Assembly: GCF_040939455.1 (NCBI RefSeq)
Contig: NC_134109.1
Coordinates: 31,017,501-31,081,500, forward strand
DNA from: Microcebus murinus
Taxonomy: Eukaryota; Chordata; Mammalia; Primates; Cheirogaleidae
Length of the DNA: 64,000 bases
Direction: 5' to 3'
In this document: positions 50,291 to 62,562 of the stretch, one piece after another
How the letters are laid out: every line of letters starts with the position of its first letter
How positions within the stretch are numbered: position 1 is the first letter of the stretch
Position numbers and translations under genes: made by a program
Notes under the pieces: model-generated
What the model was told of the DNA's origin: nothing
Databases searched by the model: none
Seen by the model: the letters and a program-made list of their open reading frames with translations, nothing else

Positions 50291-50708
50291 TCTGGTTTTC
50301 ATGAGCCATTTGCACTTTTGGAAATGCAATTTTTTTTTTCTTGCATGTGGCTTACTGCCTCTCCTGGACCACACGCTTTTTCTCTCCCCCACTCTATGTC
50401 ACATGATGTCTGCCACCCAGTGGGTGTTCAGTGAAAAATGAAGGAGTGAGTAACGAGTGAGGCATGTGAAACAAGGTCAAGAAAGGGGATCTACACTGTT
50501 TATCATAAAAGAAGACAATGGTGGAGTCAAAAATAAAAGCAGAAATAGACAACATAATATTATAATAATAAGAGAGGCACTGAGCTGGTGGTAAGAAGGT
50601 TATATTCCAGTTCTTATCACTTCGGACAACCACAAATAAGCCCCACCTCTCTCTCTGGGCCTTGGATTCCTTGCCCATCAAAAGAATTTACGTTGCTGGG
50701 TGTGTTGC

Positions 50709-51034
50709 TGGCTGTGGTGGCTCCCGCCTGTAATCCTAGCACTCTGGGAGGCTGAGGTGGGCGGATCCTTTGAGCTCAGTAGTTCGAGACCAGCCTGAGC
50801 AAGAGCGAGACCCCATCTCTACTAAAAATAGAAAGATATTAACTAAACAACTAAAAATATATAGAAAAAATTAGCCGAGCATAGTGGTGCATTCCGTAGT
50901 CTGAGCTACTCAGGAGGCTGAGGCAGGAGGATCGCTTGAGCCCAGGAGTTTGAGGTTGCTGTGAGCTAGGCTGATGCCATGGCACTCCAGCTCAGGCAAC
51001 AGAGTGAGACTCTGTCTCAAAAAAAAAAAAAAGT
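50709..51034 (+). mobile_element. Alu in SLC8A3 intron 1
   Basis: Forward dimeric Alu with a GAGACTCTGTCTC end and an A tail. It is flanked by tttacgttg on both sides. Its linker (aactaaacaactaaaaatat) lacks the full AT-rich insert seen in the other copies, so it may be an older subfamily. Confidence 0.9.
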
Positions 51035-51039
51035 TTACG

Positions 51040-52245
51040 TTGGAGGTATTGACTTTTAAGCTCCTTCCTCATCTGGCAATTCTATATTCTGTGAGTCTTG
51101 TTTCATAGTATATAGACTGTCTCCTACGAAGTATACTTGTAGTGCTCACAGCCAATAGCTTGCATTACAGAACCATCCAGCTGTAACTTGAAGCCCCTAG
51201 TGTGTCTGTTCTCTTGTTGGGTCTGTAGAGGTCAGCTTGGCTGGCCCACTCAGCTGTCTGTGTGCCTGGCCTCCAAGGCACCCTGTGCTGGGTTGAGTGC
51301 CCTGATGTCCCTGGGTTGGCACTCCCCACTGTGCAGGTACCAGTCAGCCCCATTGCCATGCTCCAGGGCACTCACAGAACAACTAGCAGTGCTCTAGGAC
51401 CCCAAATGTTCTGGCCGTCCTGTCTCAACTCCTACACTTTCCTACAGCCCCCAGGAAGGATGTATTTACAGCTATGTAGAAGCCATTGAGAGTCTGGTGG
51501 GACCGCTTTGCTCAGTGGCTTTCTAGAGGCTCTGGCCACCCCTGACCACACCAGCACACCGCCTCCCCAGGGAGACAGGAAGCATCATCTTGAGCCCGTG
51601 CCTGTTAGCCCCTCAGAGGGAACTAATGGAGGAACCAACTTCAAGGAAAATCCTTAGGGGAGTGGGGAGACAGCACAGCTGCAAAGACAGTAGCTAGATC
51701 TTCTGGGAGTCCGATGCGTCTGCTCCTGGCTCCCTCTTGTAATGGGAGGGCCCGTAGCATCCCTAGAGTTGACTGAGCAAGAAAACTCCTGAGCCTTGTT
51801 TCAGAGGATGACTTTGACAGCTTGCCAGATTTTATTTGTTCTTTACTCAGGCAATGATATGATTTAATTCTACATTTCAACATTTAAAAAATTAAGATAA
51901 ATTAAATGACATCAAATAAATCAGGCTCCTGGAGAATGCTGTAAGGAAAATGTGCATAAAGGAGGCTGATCACCGGTATCCCTTGATGGCTCAGCAACGG
52001 GACAGAGGGATGTGAGCCCTCTCCTATGGGCGACCTCAAAAGACAGAGCCTGGGAGGTTCTCTCTGGGGAACAGGGCGAGGCAGGAACAATGTCCCTCCC
52101 AGGCTGCCCTGAGCTTCTGACTCCTCTGACCCTGGCCCTGATTTCCTTCCAGTTGCAGAGGACGTTTTCTCTTGGTCCTTCCCAACATGACACACTCCTT
52201 CAGGCCTGGTGCAAGGAGACCTCTGGCAGCCCGAGCACCAAGCTT
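51040..52245. other. Intron 1 stretch without recognised elements
   Basis: Moderate GC content. Small frames on both strands show no family resemblance. Confidence 0.4.
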
Positions 52246-52249
52246 TGAT

Positions 52250-52425
52250 TGTGGCTCCATTATTTATTGGCCTAGAAACTCAACAATCAACTGACTCCCA
52301 GTTTCTTCCTCTGTATGATCACCCTCACAAGAAAGATTAAATAAGATCATGTGAGTGAGAAGGGTTTTGTGAGCTCTTGGCACATAGTGTTGCTTAATGC
52401 TTGTTGAATGAATGATGCAGTATAA
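52250..52425 (+). mobile_element. MIR fragment in intron 1
   Basis: cagtttcttcctctgtatga, then gagctcttggcacatagtg and ttgttgaatgaatg. Confidence 0.55.
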
Positions 52426-53799
52426 ATGTTGAGTATCATTATGCCATACTCTGGAGGAAAAGTGAGGTGCCAGCGACAGGACCAGGGTGGGGAGTGGGGG
52501 CTGTGTTTGGAAACAGACTCAGGACTTCTGTCCAACCACTATGTGGCCCTGTTGGTTCTTCTGAATGACCTGCTCTCTGAGGTCATTGGCTTTAACCATT
52601 TACCTCTCTACCCCAAGGCTTGCCAGGAAGTTTGAAGTCTCCCCTTATGGTTGCATCTTTACAAAATCACTTGGAAATCATTTACATTTAAAAAAGACAT
52701 TTCTGGCTGTTTTGTGGAGAGTAGACTGCAAGGGGTGGGGCAAAGCTGGCAGCTCTCGCAGCAGTCCAGGTGAGAGGTGTAATGTTGAATCTCCAGCAGC
52801 TAGCACAGGGTGTGACACGTATTTGGCACTCAATAAATGTGAGAAGACATCCAGGCAGAAATGATCTTCAAAGCATCTACAACTGTGACGAGCACATAGT
52901 AAGTGCCCCACGAACACTTTCATTCATGAATCAGTGAGCAGAATCAGGCTTTCTTGTGGCCACTCTAGACTTTGAGTTAACCTCAATATTTTGGATCTTT
53001 TAAAAATAATTTTTACTTTTTTAGCTAGCACTACTTTTCAGGAGCAATACATTCCATGAGTTCATTTTCTTCTGTGCTAAACAGCATTCTCATTTGAAAC
53101 AGACCTGCGATGTCCACCACCACCACCTCTGGGATGCTTTCAGGCAGTGTTCGTAAGGCCCAAAGAAAGGCCTTTGCTCACATTTAGACACTGATCTTGT
53201 GCACTTTTCTATGTGCTCCTTCAGGGCAGGAACCAGACCTGCTTCATCAGTGTATCTCCAGAGTTCGTCACAGTCCTGACTATTGAATTCATAAATGGTT
53301 ATTCCCTTGACCAGACCGACGAGCACTCTAAGGCCTTGCTTAAATTCCAGCAACTTCCAGCTATTCTCCTGGGGAGCCTAGAAGTCTCACTGACGTTTGT
53401 CAGTTTACAAAAACATTTGTTCAACTGTTACAGGAAGTGCCAAAGCTGAGAAGGCATCTAAATGGAATGGTTTTGCGTTGATTCCTTCTTCAGCTCCCCT
53501 TTCCTTGGGCCTACATATCTCTGAATCAGGAGGAGCTCTGCAGGACCAGTGGGATGAAGAGGTGCCTGACGTGGTTTGGTCCTTGCTATTTCATTGTTCT
53601 CCAACTTACACCGATTCTCCTTTTGGTAGCTCTGAAATCCATGCCTTCTCCAGCAGCACTGCTCCCACGGCCTGGGTTCAGGTTCCCATCGCCTCTTCCC
53701 CAAATGCTGGGAGGGTCTGGACCGCTCTTCCTGCCTTTAGTCTCGCCCTGCTTTCATTCAGCTATCCAGTTCCCACACTGCCATCACTCTAAGTTGCCT

Positions 53800-54300
53800 A
53801 TCCCAAAGAAACACACTGATCTGGTCCCTCCTCTGATGAAAAACCTTTCAGTGGTTCCTTATTGCCTCCCAGATAATGCCCACACTCCTTGGCCAGGAAC
53901 ACAAGGCCTTTTACCAGCAATTCCTTGCTTACCCCTGTAGCTTCTCTCAAGTGCTGTCTTTCAGCCATGCTGCTCACCCATCTGGAGCCAGACACTGCTA
54001 GTTCGGGCTTCCATGCCCCTCAGCATGGGCGTCCCGTTGCCTTTGTTTGAGATGCACTGGCTTCCACCCAGTTAACTCCTGTTCATTCTGCAAAACCTAG
54101 ATCGTGGAGTTGGCCCCAATGATCCCAGGCAGCGTTACACCTTCCTTCCTTGTGTGCTCTTGGCACATTGCACATGCTTCCAAATCTAGTACTTGTTTTG
54201 TCATAATTGTTTGATTTTCTGTCACTGTTCTCCAGTGAAGTGTGTGCTCCTCTAGAGGGATTATATTTTGTTCATATTACTCAAATTTGAAAAACCTTGC
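53800..54300 (+). mobile_element. L2 fragment in intron 1
   Basis: tttcagtggttccttattgc, cacactccttggccagga and aaggccttttaccagcaatt, then cttggcacattgcacatgc. Clear L2 order. Confidence 0.75.
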
Positions 54301-54399
54301 TCACAGCATCCCTGACAGATGGTTCTCCAGCCTCCATTTGAACACTGCCAAAGATGAGAAAAATCACTGGATATTATCCCCTTCTATTTTTGCACATTC

Positions 54400-54535
54400 A
54401 TTCAGTGTATCCATTCATTCAATAAATATATACTGAGCATCTACTATATGCCAGGCACTGATTTAGGCACTGGGGATACAGAAATACCACATAAAAATTC
54501 CTACCCTCCTGAAACTTATATTAAATTTTTTTGAG
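54400..54535 (+). repeat. Old mammalian repeat, copy 2
   Basis: cattcattcaataaatatat, ctatatgccaggcactgatt and ggcactggggatacagaaat. The same block as at 47,435. Confidence 0.45.
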
Positions 54536-55616
54536 TATATGGGGGAAAAATGGGTATGGGACAAATCAATGTAAGCTTCTCTCCATAATTCCATGAAAGT
54601 CAGTCTGTGACACACAAGGCTGGGTTTCATGCAAATGCACGTGTGTGTGAATGAATGAATAAATGAATAAGTGAACAAAGAGGCCGGGAGGAAGCATGGA
54701 GAAGTTGATCTAAGTTATTATCACTGAAAGGAAAAATAACTAGAAATATGTCTTGCTGAAAATGGATGAGTCGCATCATTTTCCTATGAAGATAAGGGAC
54801 CTCTGGATCTTTTATAGTTCTTTGGTAAATTTTTAAACCCAGCAGACGGCAGTTTTAGGGAGAAACAAAGGGAAAATCTGCTTATATGGGTAGGGAATTG
54901 ATGCTGACCATTTTTGGCAAGGTATGAAAGCAGGTGAGAGTCCAAAGTGGAATAATTTGTGTGGAATGTGAAATATTTGTCCAGTGCATAGAAAGGCCCT
55001 ATGGTACCCATTTATGAGTCAACTCATGATCCACTGAGAGTTCTTCTCCCAGTTTAAAGTCTCTAATGGTTGGAATCCCTGAGATACGGAAGCCATAGTC
55101 AGGTATGATCCTTGTCTTTTCTCCCAGAATGCTCGGGCTTGGTCTGCTTCTTAAAAACAAATAAGGAACTTTTCAAAGACATAAATATCTAGGCTCCACC
55201 CCCTGAGAGTCCAAAATTTAAGTCTGGAGTAGGATCCAGATGTCTGTAATTTTTTTAGAACTCCAGAGTGATTCAGAGGAACAGCCACCTCTAGAATGTG
55301 GTCCTGGTTCCATCACTGTCTCCAACTGGGGGATGACGTAATACAGATATAGATACAGCAGTGGGAGAAGCAGAACTTAAACTGAGCTGAGCAAAGCCCT
55401 CTCTCTTCCTATCGCTCTGGTCCACTCTCAGTGTTTGTGACTTCCCAGTTCCATGAGGGACTTGCAGAAGGCAAAGTCCTTTGGCTTCCACAAGCCTGAT
55501 AAACTTCAGGCATCTTTGAAACAGAATTTTAGAGGCAGAGAGGATATCAGAGGTCAGGTCCAACCTCTTAGCCCTATCAATAGAGTTTCACTGAGTGTGA
55601 CTGCCCATAGTTGCCA

Positions 55617-55655
55617 AAAAAACAAAAACACACAAACAAACAAACAAACAAAACA
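55617..55655. repeat. (ACAAAC)n-like repeat
   Basis: aaacaaacaaacaaacaaaac in intron 1. Confidence 0.85.
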
Positions 55656-55954
55656 AACTTCCCTACATTAAGTTGAAATCCCTTGTGAAGCTTCCAGAAG
55701 ACAGTGGAAGATGAACATGTAAACAGATAGGCCCATACACTGAGACAAGAGCTTCAATGGTGATCAAAGTGTTAGAGGAACCCAGGGAGTAAATGACTCA
55801 CTGTGAAAATAGCAGAGGAGAGCACTGTCAGGGAAGCCTTCCCAGAGGAGGTCAGGCTTTCCGGAGCCTGAGGTTCTTGACCTAAGGGACCTAGATTCCT
55901 AGCCTGCTTTTCTACCACCCCTTTCATCCCCTGGGGCTTAAAAGCAGACTTTAG

Positions 55955-56130
55955 CATTTGACAGACCTAGTTTCATAGCCCGGCTGCACCGCTGGCTCAG
56001 CTAGTGGACCTTTGTTGGACTTTTGAGCCTGAGTCTCCTCACTTCTAAAATAGTTGACAATAGCAGATATAACAGTGCCTAGTGCAGAGCCAGCTATAGA
56101 GTAGGTCTCAGTGAAAGGATATGATCAGAG
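55955..56130 (+). mobile_element. MIR fragment in intron 1
   Basis: agcctgagtctcctcacttc followed by agtgcctagtgcagagcc and a tail-like taggtctcagtg. Confidence 0.55.
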
Positions 56131-57194
56131 CTATTGTCATTGTCTTTTAGGTCTTTGGTTCACGAGGAAACGGAGGGCTGCTGGCTTGTCTAGGGAGCTT
56201 TCTCTTGTGCGGCAGCGCCTGGGAGAATGTTGTCAGGGCTCCATGATGTTATCATATGGTTCAGATATCATTAAGGGTTTGAGGGGCTTCAGGGAAGGCA
56301 AAATTTGACAACTGCATGAGATTGGAGAAACAAGAACAGTATAATATCATCTTGTGTGCTAGTGTAAGAATCTCTATGTTATAAAGCCCTGCTGCATTGC
56401 AGCCGCTACCCACGTAGTTTGAGGCAGCTATAGAGCCACCAACCTGAGAGCTTAGAGCAGCAGAAGAAAAAGATATTACTTCCCAGGACATAACTGTAAT
56501 CAATTATTCCTATAATTACTTGTTTGGCTCAATCCCTCATCAGAGGATAAACTCTGTAAGGCTGGAGATGCAGTTCATGGCTGTACCCCCAATCACAAGC
56601 ACATTTTTTGGCTTCAAATGGGCAAAAAGCAGTTGTTTGAAAAATGGATTTGATCCAAGAGGCTTTTGGTAAATCCAGAATGTAGCCTTCCCTTGACTTT
56701 TTTCTGGCCCTAATTCCTACTACCTTCCTTTCCCTTACTCTCTTATCCTCTGTGGTCTCCATGGAAGTCTGAATTCCATGCCTTGCTCTCACATTGCTCT
56801 GGGACAACTAAGAGCACTGTGTCCCTTTGTTTCTTTCCTTTCCTGTAATCAAAGCATCTTTGACTCAAAGGAACTACAGACATCATCTAACCCAACCTAA
56901 AGTTTATGGATAAGGAAGATGATGCCCTGAGAGGGTCACTGACTTTCCCAGGTCTCACAGCACACTGAGACACACCTGGGAAGGAAGTTCTTGCCCCCTG
57001 CTTCCAAATCTGGGGCTCTACCATTGCTCCCCACTGTCTTGGAGTGTGTAGAGCCTCTAAGCTTGCGGGGAGGCCTCTACATCTAGAAAGATCTACCTTG
57101 CTCTCCTCAGGCCCTTGCTCAAAGGGGTCTCCAAAGCGAGGGTACATACCAAGCACAGCAGTAGCACCAGGTGCCTTGGAGGCCAACAGCCAGA

Positions 57195-57355
57195 ACACAA
57201 ATGCCTACCTTTCCACTTACTAACTGTGCTGTAGGGCAAATTACTTAACCTTTTTGAGCTCTAATTTGCCATCTATAATGATGATAATAGCACCTCCTTC
57301 ACTGTGAAGATTCAAAAAGATAATAATGCAAGAACAACACTTAGCATCATTATGT
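57195..57355 (+). mobile_element. MIR fragment in intron 1
   Basis: acttactaactgtgctgtag, aattacttaacctttttgag and acaacacttagc form the MIR core in order. Confidence 0.65.
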
Positions 57356-57563
57356 TTCCCTCCTTTGATCCAAGTTCCAGTTGGGGCAATTAAGCTGCCT
57401 AAGCAGCGGAGGTCACATCTTTCCTACTCTTGAGAGAGTAGGGAGCTTAGCTCCTATGTCTCTGGGGAGTATTTCCATGGAGAAAAGGACTCCGCGCTGA
57501 TTCTCACCCCCTGCAGGCAGAGGAAGTGCAGAGAAGATGCAGTGTGCTCAGACTCGGGTGACA

Positions 57564-57621
57564 CGTCACAGCCAGCGCAGCCGGGCTGCACTTAAAACTT
57601 TAATGTAAATTGGCTGTGACG
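57564..57621. other. 11-bp perfect inverted repeat with CRE-like arms
   Basis: cgtcacagcca at 57,564-57,574 is exactly complementary to tggctgtgacg at 57,611-57,621, with a 36-base loop that contains a second small GC hairpin (gcagccgggctgc). Each arm has the half CRE tgacg. The left arm overlaps tgacacgtca. Confidence 0.6.
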
Positions 57622-57754
57622 CCTGTGCAGGGGCCCAGATATAGAAGCAGAGCAGGATGGCTCTACCCAGGCTGGTGACAAGCCTGGAGCGGTGTTCCCA
57701 TTGGAGAAAGTGGAGGGCGTTGTAGGAGGGAGAATTTGCTCAGTCTGGCCTGGT

Positions 57755-57960
57755 GGCACTGTTTTATTAATGATCTGGAAGAGCAGAGGAACAGTGACTT
57801 TAATTAAATTTGCCAGTGATATTAAAAGATGTCAGGAGCCACTGCTGAGGACACAGACACCTTGCAGATGGCCCTGGGGGCATTACGAGGATAGTCCAGG
57901 AAAGAGATGGGAGGCGGTGGGCTGAGCCAGGGCACCAGCTTGGCTGAGGGAGAGGAATGT
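57755..57960 (+). mobile_element. L3/CR1-type LINE fossil
   Basis: Translation gives NDLEEQR, then in the next frame TLIKFASDIKRCQ. This matches the reverse-transcriptase block of CR1/L3 LINEs, where the catalytic motif FADD appears here as FASD. Very old. Confidence 0.6.
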
Positions 57961-58094
57961 GACATGGGGGCGGGGTGCGGGGGGCGATCATTGTAGGCCC
58001 AATGTACCCTGGGCCCGGCCTCCTTATCTACATCTGCTCTGTCTGCAATAGAGTTCTCTCTTCTTGCTCCCCTCTTGTCCCCCCCCTTCAAGCC

Positions 58095-58735
58095 GTCCTA
58101 AACCCTTTAGTGAAATTGGTTTTTCTGAAATATAAATCAGACCATGTCATTCTCCTGTTTAAAATCCTATTGTTGGCTTTTCACTGCCCTTAGGATAAAA
58201 ATCCCATCTTCTCAGCCTGGCATGTGAGGCTGGCCACGGACCCAGTCTCCCTACTGCCCGTTGTCACGTCCTGACACTCCCGCCTCGCGCTGCGCTCTGC
58301 TAATCCCACCCACATGGCTGGCTTTCTCGCGTCGCCATGGCTCTGCTTGGGCTGTTCTCTTTGACTCAGATGCCCTTCCCACTTTCCTTTCTCCCCCCCT
58401 CCCTCTATTTTATTTATTTATTTATTTATTTATTTATTTTGACTACAGCTCGCTCAAGCTTGAAGGCTCATTTCAGGGATCGCCTCCTTCAGAACGCCGC
58501 CCTGAATCCCTAAGCTGGCTCTGTTCCCTCTCCGTGTTCCCAATGCATTCTGCCCTTACCTCCACCTTTTATAGAAAAAGTGTCTGTGTGTGCATCTCTC
58601 CATCCCTGCTAGATTGTATCTTTGAGGGCAAACACTGTGTCTTATTTTTCAGTTGACCCACTGGCATCTAATACCTGGCCTGGCAAATCACAGGTTTTTG
58701 TCAATATTTGTCAAACTGAACTGATGGGAAGGAGA
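58095..58735 (+). mobile_element. L2 fragment with (TTTA)n insert
   Basis: cagaccatgtcattctcctg, ttcactgcccttaggata and the closing ttgtcaatatttgtcaaact are L2. A TTTA tetranucleotide run at 58,408-58,438 interrupts it. Confidence 0.7.
58408..58438. repeat. (TTTA)n tetranucleotide repeat
   Basis: Seven TTTA/ATTT units inside an L2 fragment. Confidence 0.9.
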
Positions 58736-58929
58736 CTATTTGGGTAGGAAACTGCAGCAGGAGGCCAGGGCACCTCCGGTGAGCCTGGGGCCTGGGCAGC
58801 TCTACCCAGTGGCTAGTCTGTCCTCTGAGCAGGTATAGGATTGTCACATTGCCCCTAAGTCCCCATCAGGCTGGAACCTGACTGGGGGCCATGGATGCTC
58901 TACAGCAAAGTGGGACATCTTTGGAAAAT

Positions 58930-59120
58930 GGAGTGGTTAAAACCATAGTTTATGTCATGTGGCTCTGCTATTTCCTTACTGCACACTTTGAGTAAATGCC
59001 TTAACTAAGACTCAGTTTCCAAAATGTAGAATAGGGATAAAAATATTACTGATCTCATAGGGTTGTTATAAAAATTAAATCACAGGTATTTAGCATTTTG
59101 CATACAATAAACACTTGTAA
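58930..59120 (+). mobile_element. MIR fragment in intron 1
   Basis: gactcagtttccaaaatgta, tagggataaaaatattac and tcatagggttgttataa show the MIR core. AT-rich repeats follow. Confidence 0.65.
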
Positions 59121-59547
59121 ATATTATAATTTATTATAAGTATTTATTAATTGTAAGTTATTATTAATAATAATTATTAACTATTATTAATATCTTCATT
59201 ATTTGAAGGAGTTCTAGGGGTCTCAAGTTGACTCATGTCTCTGAGTACACCTCAGGGTTGATTAAGAGGCTTCTGGACCACAGAAGATCATTTGGGTCTT
59301 TAAGGGGCTGAGGCAGACCCCTAGGAAGTTGGGATCTGTCTCAATGGGTGTGTAGGCCCGTGGAAATGTCATGAAAAATGACTGTTGGCTTGGTTGCCAG
59401 AGGCGTCTCCTCTCTTTCTAACATCTTAGCCAGAAACCATTTCCTGGCAGGGCTAGAAAGGGCAACTGAGAATTCACAGAGTATTTTCCATCTTTAATTC
59501 CAAAATCTGGGTACAGGCATTTACTAGCCACCTCACTTTCTCCCCTT

Positions 59548-59577
<30 letters not shown>
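59548..59577. repeat. Poly-T run
   Basis: About 28 T in a row, in intron 1. No retroelement body was recognised beside it. Confidence 0.85.
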
Positions 59578-59581
<4 letters not shown>

Positions 59582-60559
59582 CCCATCTTTTCCTTCTGTT
59601 CATTTGTTTTCTTAGGGAAGAGTTTTTCTAAACTTGCCCTTGCTCAAAGGTGTCTCTGATTCTGACCATATGGTAGCATATTCTCCATCAAAACCTTTTG
59701 CCACAAAGTGTCTACAAGACTGAGGGAGAGCAAAGACCATTTTCCCCCTTAATTGTCCTGGTATGGAAGAGAAACAGGATTCCATGCCTCTAGTTAATCC
59801 ACTGCCTCAACATTCCACGTCCTTTTACTCCAGAAGGCCAGCTCTCTTCCCTTCCCTGTGGATACCCTGCCGCTGTGGGGTTGGTCGGCCTTCACAGCTG
59901 CCACCTCCTGTCACCATGTTGGTTTGTGATTAAAGGACTGCTCCAGCTGTGCCTACCTTCTGTCTCCTCCTGCATGGGGCTTATCAGAATCCACAAAGCA
60001 TCAGGGTTTTCAGAAGTCAAGGAAAAGAGCCAAGATCCCTCTCCCTCCACACTTCTCCAGGACGAGTGAGTGCCAAACCTCTAATGGGGTCTCTGTGCAC
60101 ATCATGGGTGACAAGAGCTTTCCCAAACTTTGCATATGGATACTGAATATCTTCAACCCCCCTGCTCTTGCACAGTCATCCTCATAACCTGTTCTCCTCT
60201 GAGTGAGGTCAAAGGCAGAGACCCCAGGCACCTGCTGTGACAGCCCCCAGTACCCGGACTAATGGGGCATTGTGGGGCTCAGCTCTTGGCCACCGCTCTG
60301 GGGAACATGAAGCCAAGTTAATCCACAGAGCCCCTGGGAGGAAGGAAGGCCTTTATGGTTATGCATCCTGGCATACTGTGTCCTGAAGGGAATTTCTCTT
60401 TTTGAGTACAAGCTTTGGGAATTTAAAGAGGTCCTACCTAGCTGCTAAAATCTAGTCCGGATTTGTCTGTGAGATCTCTATGTATTTCCAAAGCAAATGG
60501 CTATAATTTAGATCATCAAATGGCTTTAAAGAAGTCTGATGTCTGAGAAACTTCCTTGG

Positions 60560-61240
60560 TGGCTACATTTATTTGCTCCAAAAACATACATTTACTAAGC
60601 ACCTACTAATTACGTAGGATACCACATTAAACAGAAGAGAGACAGTCTTTGCTCTTATGTCATTCACAGTTTAACGATTGAGTTAGACATTAATCATCTA
60701 ACCCCAAAAATAAATACGTTAGTTCAAAGTTTAACAAATGCCAGAGTGGAAAAGTAAAGCATATGCGGAGAGGACTTACCAAAGGGAGTTGACCATTTTT
60801 AGGGATGAGGGAAAGTTTTTCTAAGAAAGTGCCCTTTGAGCTGAGATCTAAAGCATTCATTATTAAGAGTGGGGTGCGAAGAAGAAACACTTGTTTCAAG
60901 GATGAATAATGGCATGTGCAAAGGTCCTGAGGTAGACAATAACTTGGTTTAAACCAGGAGCAGACATGAAGGCCACTGTTGTTAAAATGTAATAAGAGAG
61001 AGGGTGCCAGAGATGAAGGAGGAAAAGAAGGAATGAGTTCATGCAAGGCTTTGAGGTCATGGTAATGAATATTGTCTTTATATCAAGAGCGAGAGAAAAT
61101 TAAAGGGATTCAAATAGGAGAGCAATATGCTTAAGTTTTTGTTTTTTTTTTTTTTTTTTTTTTTAAGATTGTGGCTGTATGAGGGAAGTGGAACTGAGAA
61201 CCAGCAAGAGTTGGAATGGTGAGTTCAGTTAGGAGGCCTC
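60560..61240 (+). repeat. Old mammalian repeat, copy 3
   Basis: aaaacatacatttactaagc, gcatgtgcaaaggtcctgag and gcaaggctttgaggtcatgg. It is followed by a poly-T run at 61,141-61,164. Confidence 0.4.
61141..61164. repeat. Poly-T run
   Basis: About 24 T in intron 1, inside the old mammalian repeat (copy 3). Confidence 0.85.
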
Positions 61241-61244
61241 TGCT

Positions 61245-62540
61245 GTGAGGAGTGTTGGTGGCTTAGGCTGTGATGACTGTGGTAGAGATCACAAGAGGGT
61301 TGTAAGATTTAGTGATAGATTGAAAAAGGGACAGGAGGGAGAGGAAGGCTTGCAGACTCGCACCTGCTTTCTAGCATGAGTAACTGCGTGGATGGAGGTG
61401 CTATTTTCTGACATGGGAAAGAGGAGCAGGTAGGAAGCACAGGGTGTTGAACCCTTTCAGTGCTGTGCAAATGCACATCAGCACTCCTCTATTACTAAAA
61501 GTACCCCATGTGGTTGTAGCAGAGGGGGATAAATGGGCAGGTTGCCTTTTTTTGGGTTTTGTTCATTTGTTTGCATGGTTATTTTCATTCTCATTCCATC
61601 CAAACGAGGCAATAAGTAGAAAGATGAGTATAGTTTGAATTACTTCCCATTCTTCTGAGCTCAAACTCACCTTTTAGTGGTTTGAGGCCAGCAGATGAGG
61701 CTCTATTTCACCCCAAAATATTGTCTCCAATTAAAAATTCTATGTGAGATCCATTTCCATGTTACATTGATAATGAATTCTACCACTTGGCCCTTCCCAC
61801 GTTTGGGTTTGAAATTTGAGTGGCTGAATAGGATCACCTTCCTATAACTGGCTGCCTACACTGTCCATAAGCATGTTTTGCTGGAGGGTTAAGAGCTGCT
61901 GTGGCATTGGTCTTAGGCACATCCTTACAGGGTGTCAGTTTAGCTATAGTGTGAGTAGCATTCACTGTGAATCAACTCTTTTGATTTCCCAAGCAAGCTC
62001 AAAATTATAACTTGCCTCCAGAAGTTTTGTATCTGGGGAAGGAAATTTTTCCTAAGTGGGATCAATTACACACAGAGCAAAGTATTCTACCTGGGGGGAC
62101 TAGCCCATGAATATTCGATTCAATATGCACCCTTGCAAACCTATGCCGTGCAAGATTCCTGAGTATTTGACAATGGGGTAAGGAAGGCTGAAAACCCTAG
62201 AAATAGTGTACATTGAAATGAAGATTCAGGTTATATGTGACCTATTTTAAGTTGCTTCTTGAGAGCTCTCACAGGAAGTAGTGGGGTTGGGAGACAGGAC
62301 TCAACAGGTTCACTGTGTTTCCATTCCCCAATACTCCTAGCTATTTCAAACCATTCTTCAACAGAGTCTCCACCAGATGGTTTTGAGGACAGAGCAGCTA
62401 TTTGTGCCTCCCATTGACATCTATTTTTCCAAGTGAGAGACTGCCCCATATGTTAGTGCAATATGTCACTGGAGGTGAAGCTTCAGTTTGTATTGGTGGG
62501 AACCTGCCATTTGCTGGCCCCCTTTTCCTCATGCCTGTTC
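61245..62540. other. 3' end of intron 1, no repeat recognised
   Basis: Unique-looking sequence before exon 2, ending in the pyrimidine-rich tract at 62,528-62,560. I saw no alternative exon. Confidence 0.4.
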
Positions 62541-62562
62541 CTGCCTCTCTGATCTTTTCTAG

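Larger units (their letters stand above)
44771..62562 (+). other. SLC8A3: SLC8A3 intron 1 (about 17.8 kb)
   Basis: The intron runs from the GTGAGT donor at 44,771 to the AG at 62,561-62,562. It begins in the CpG island and then becomes ordinary intronic DNA with L2, MIR and L3/CR1 fossils, one Alu and several simple repeats. In contrast to the intergenic part of the window, I saw no large L1 in it. I saw no additional coding exon in it, although alternative 5' exons cannot be excluded. Confidence 0.75.
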
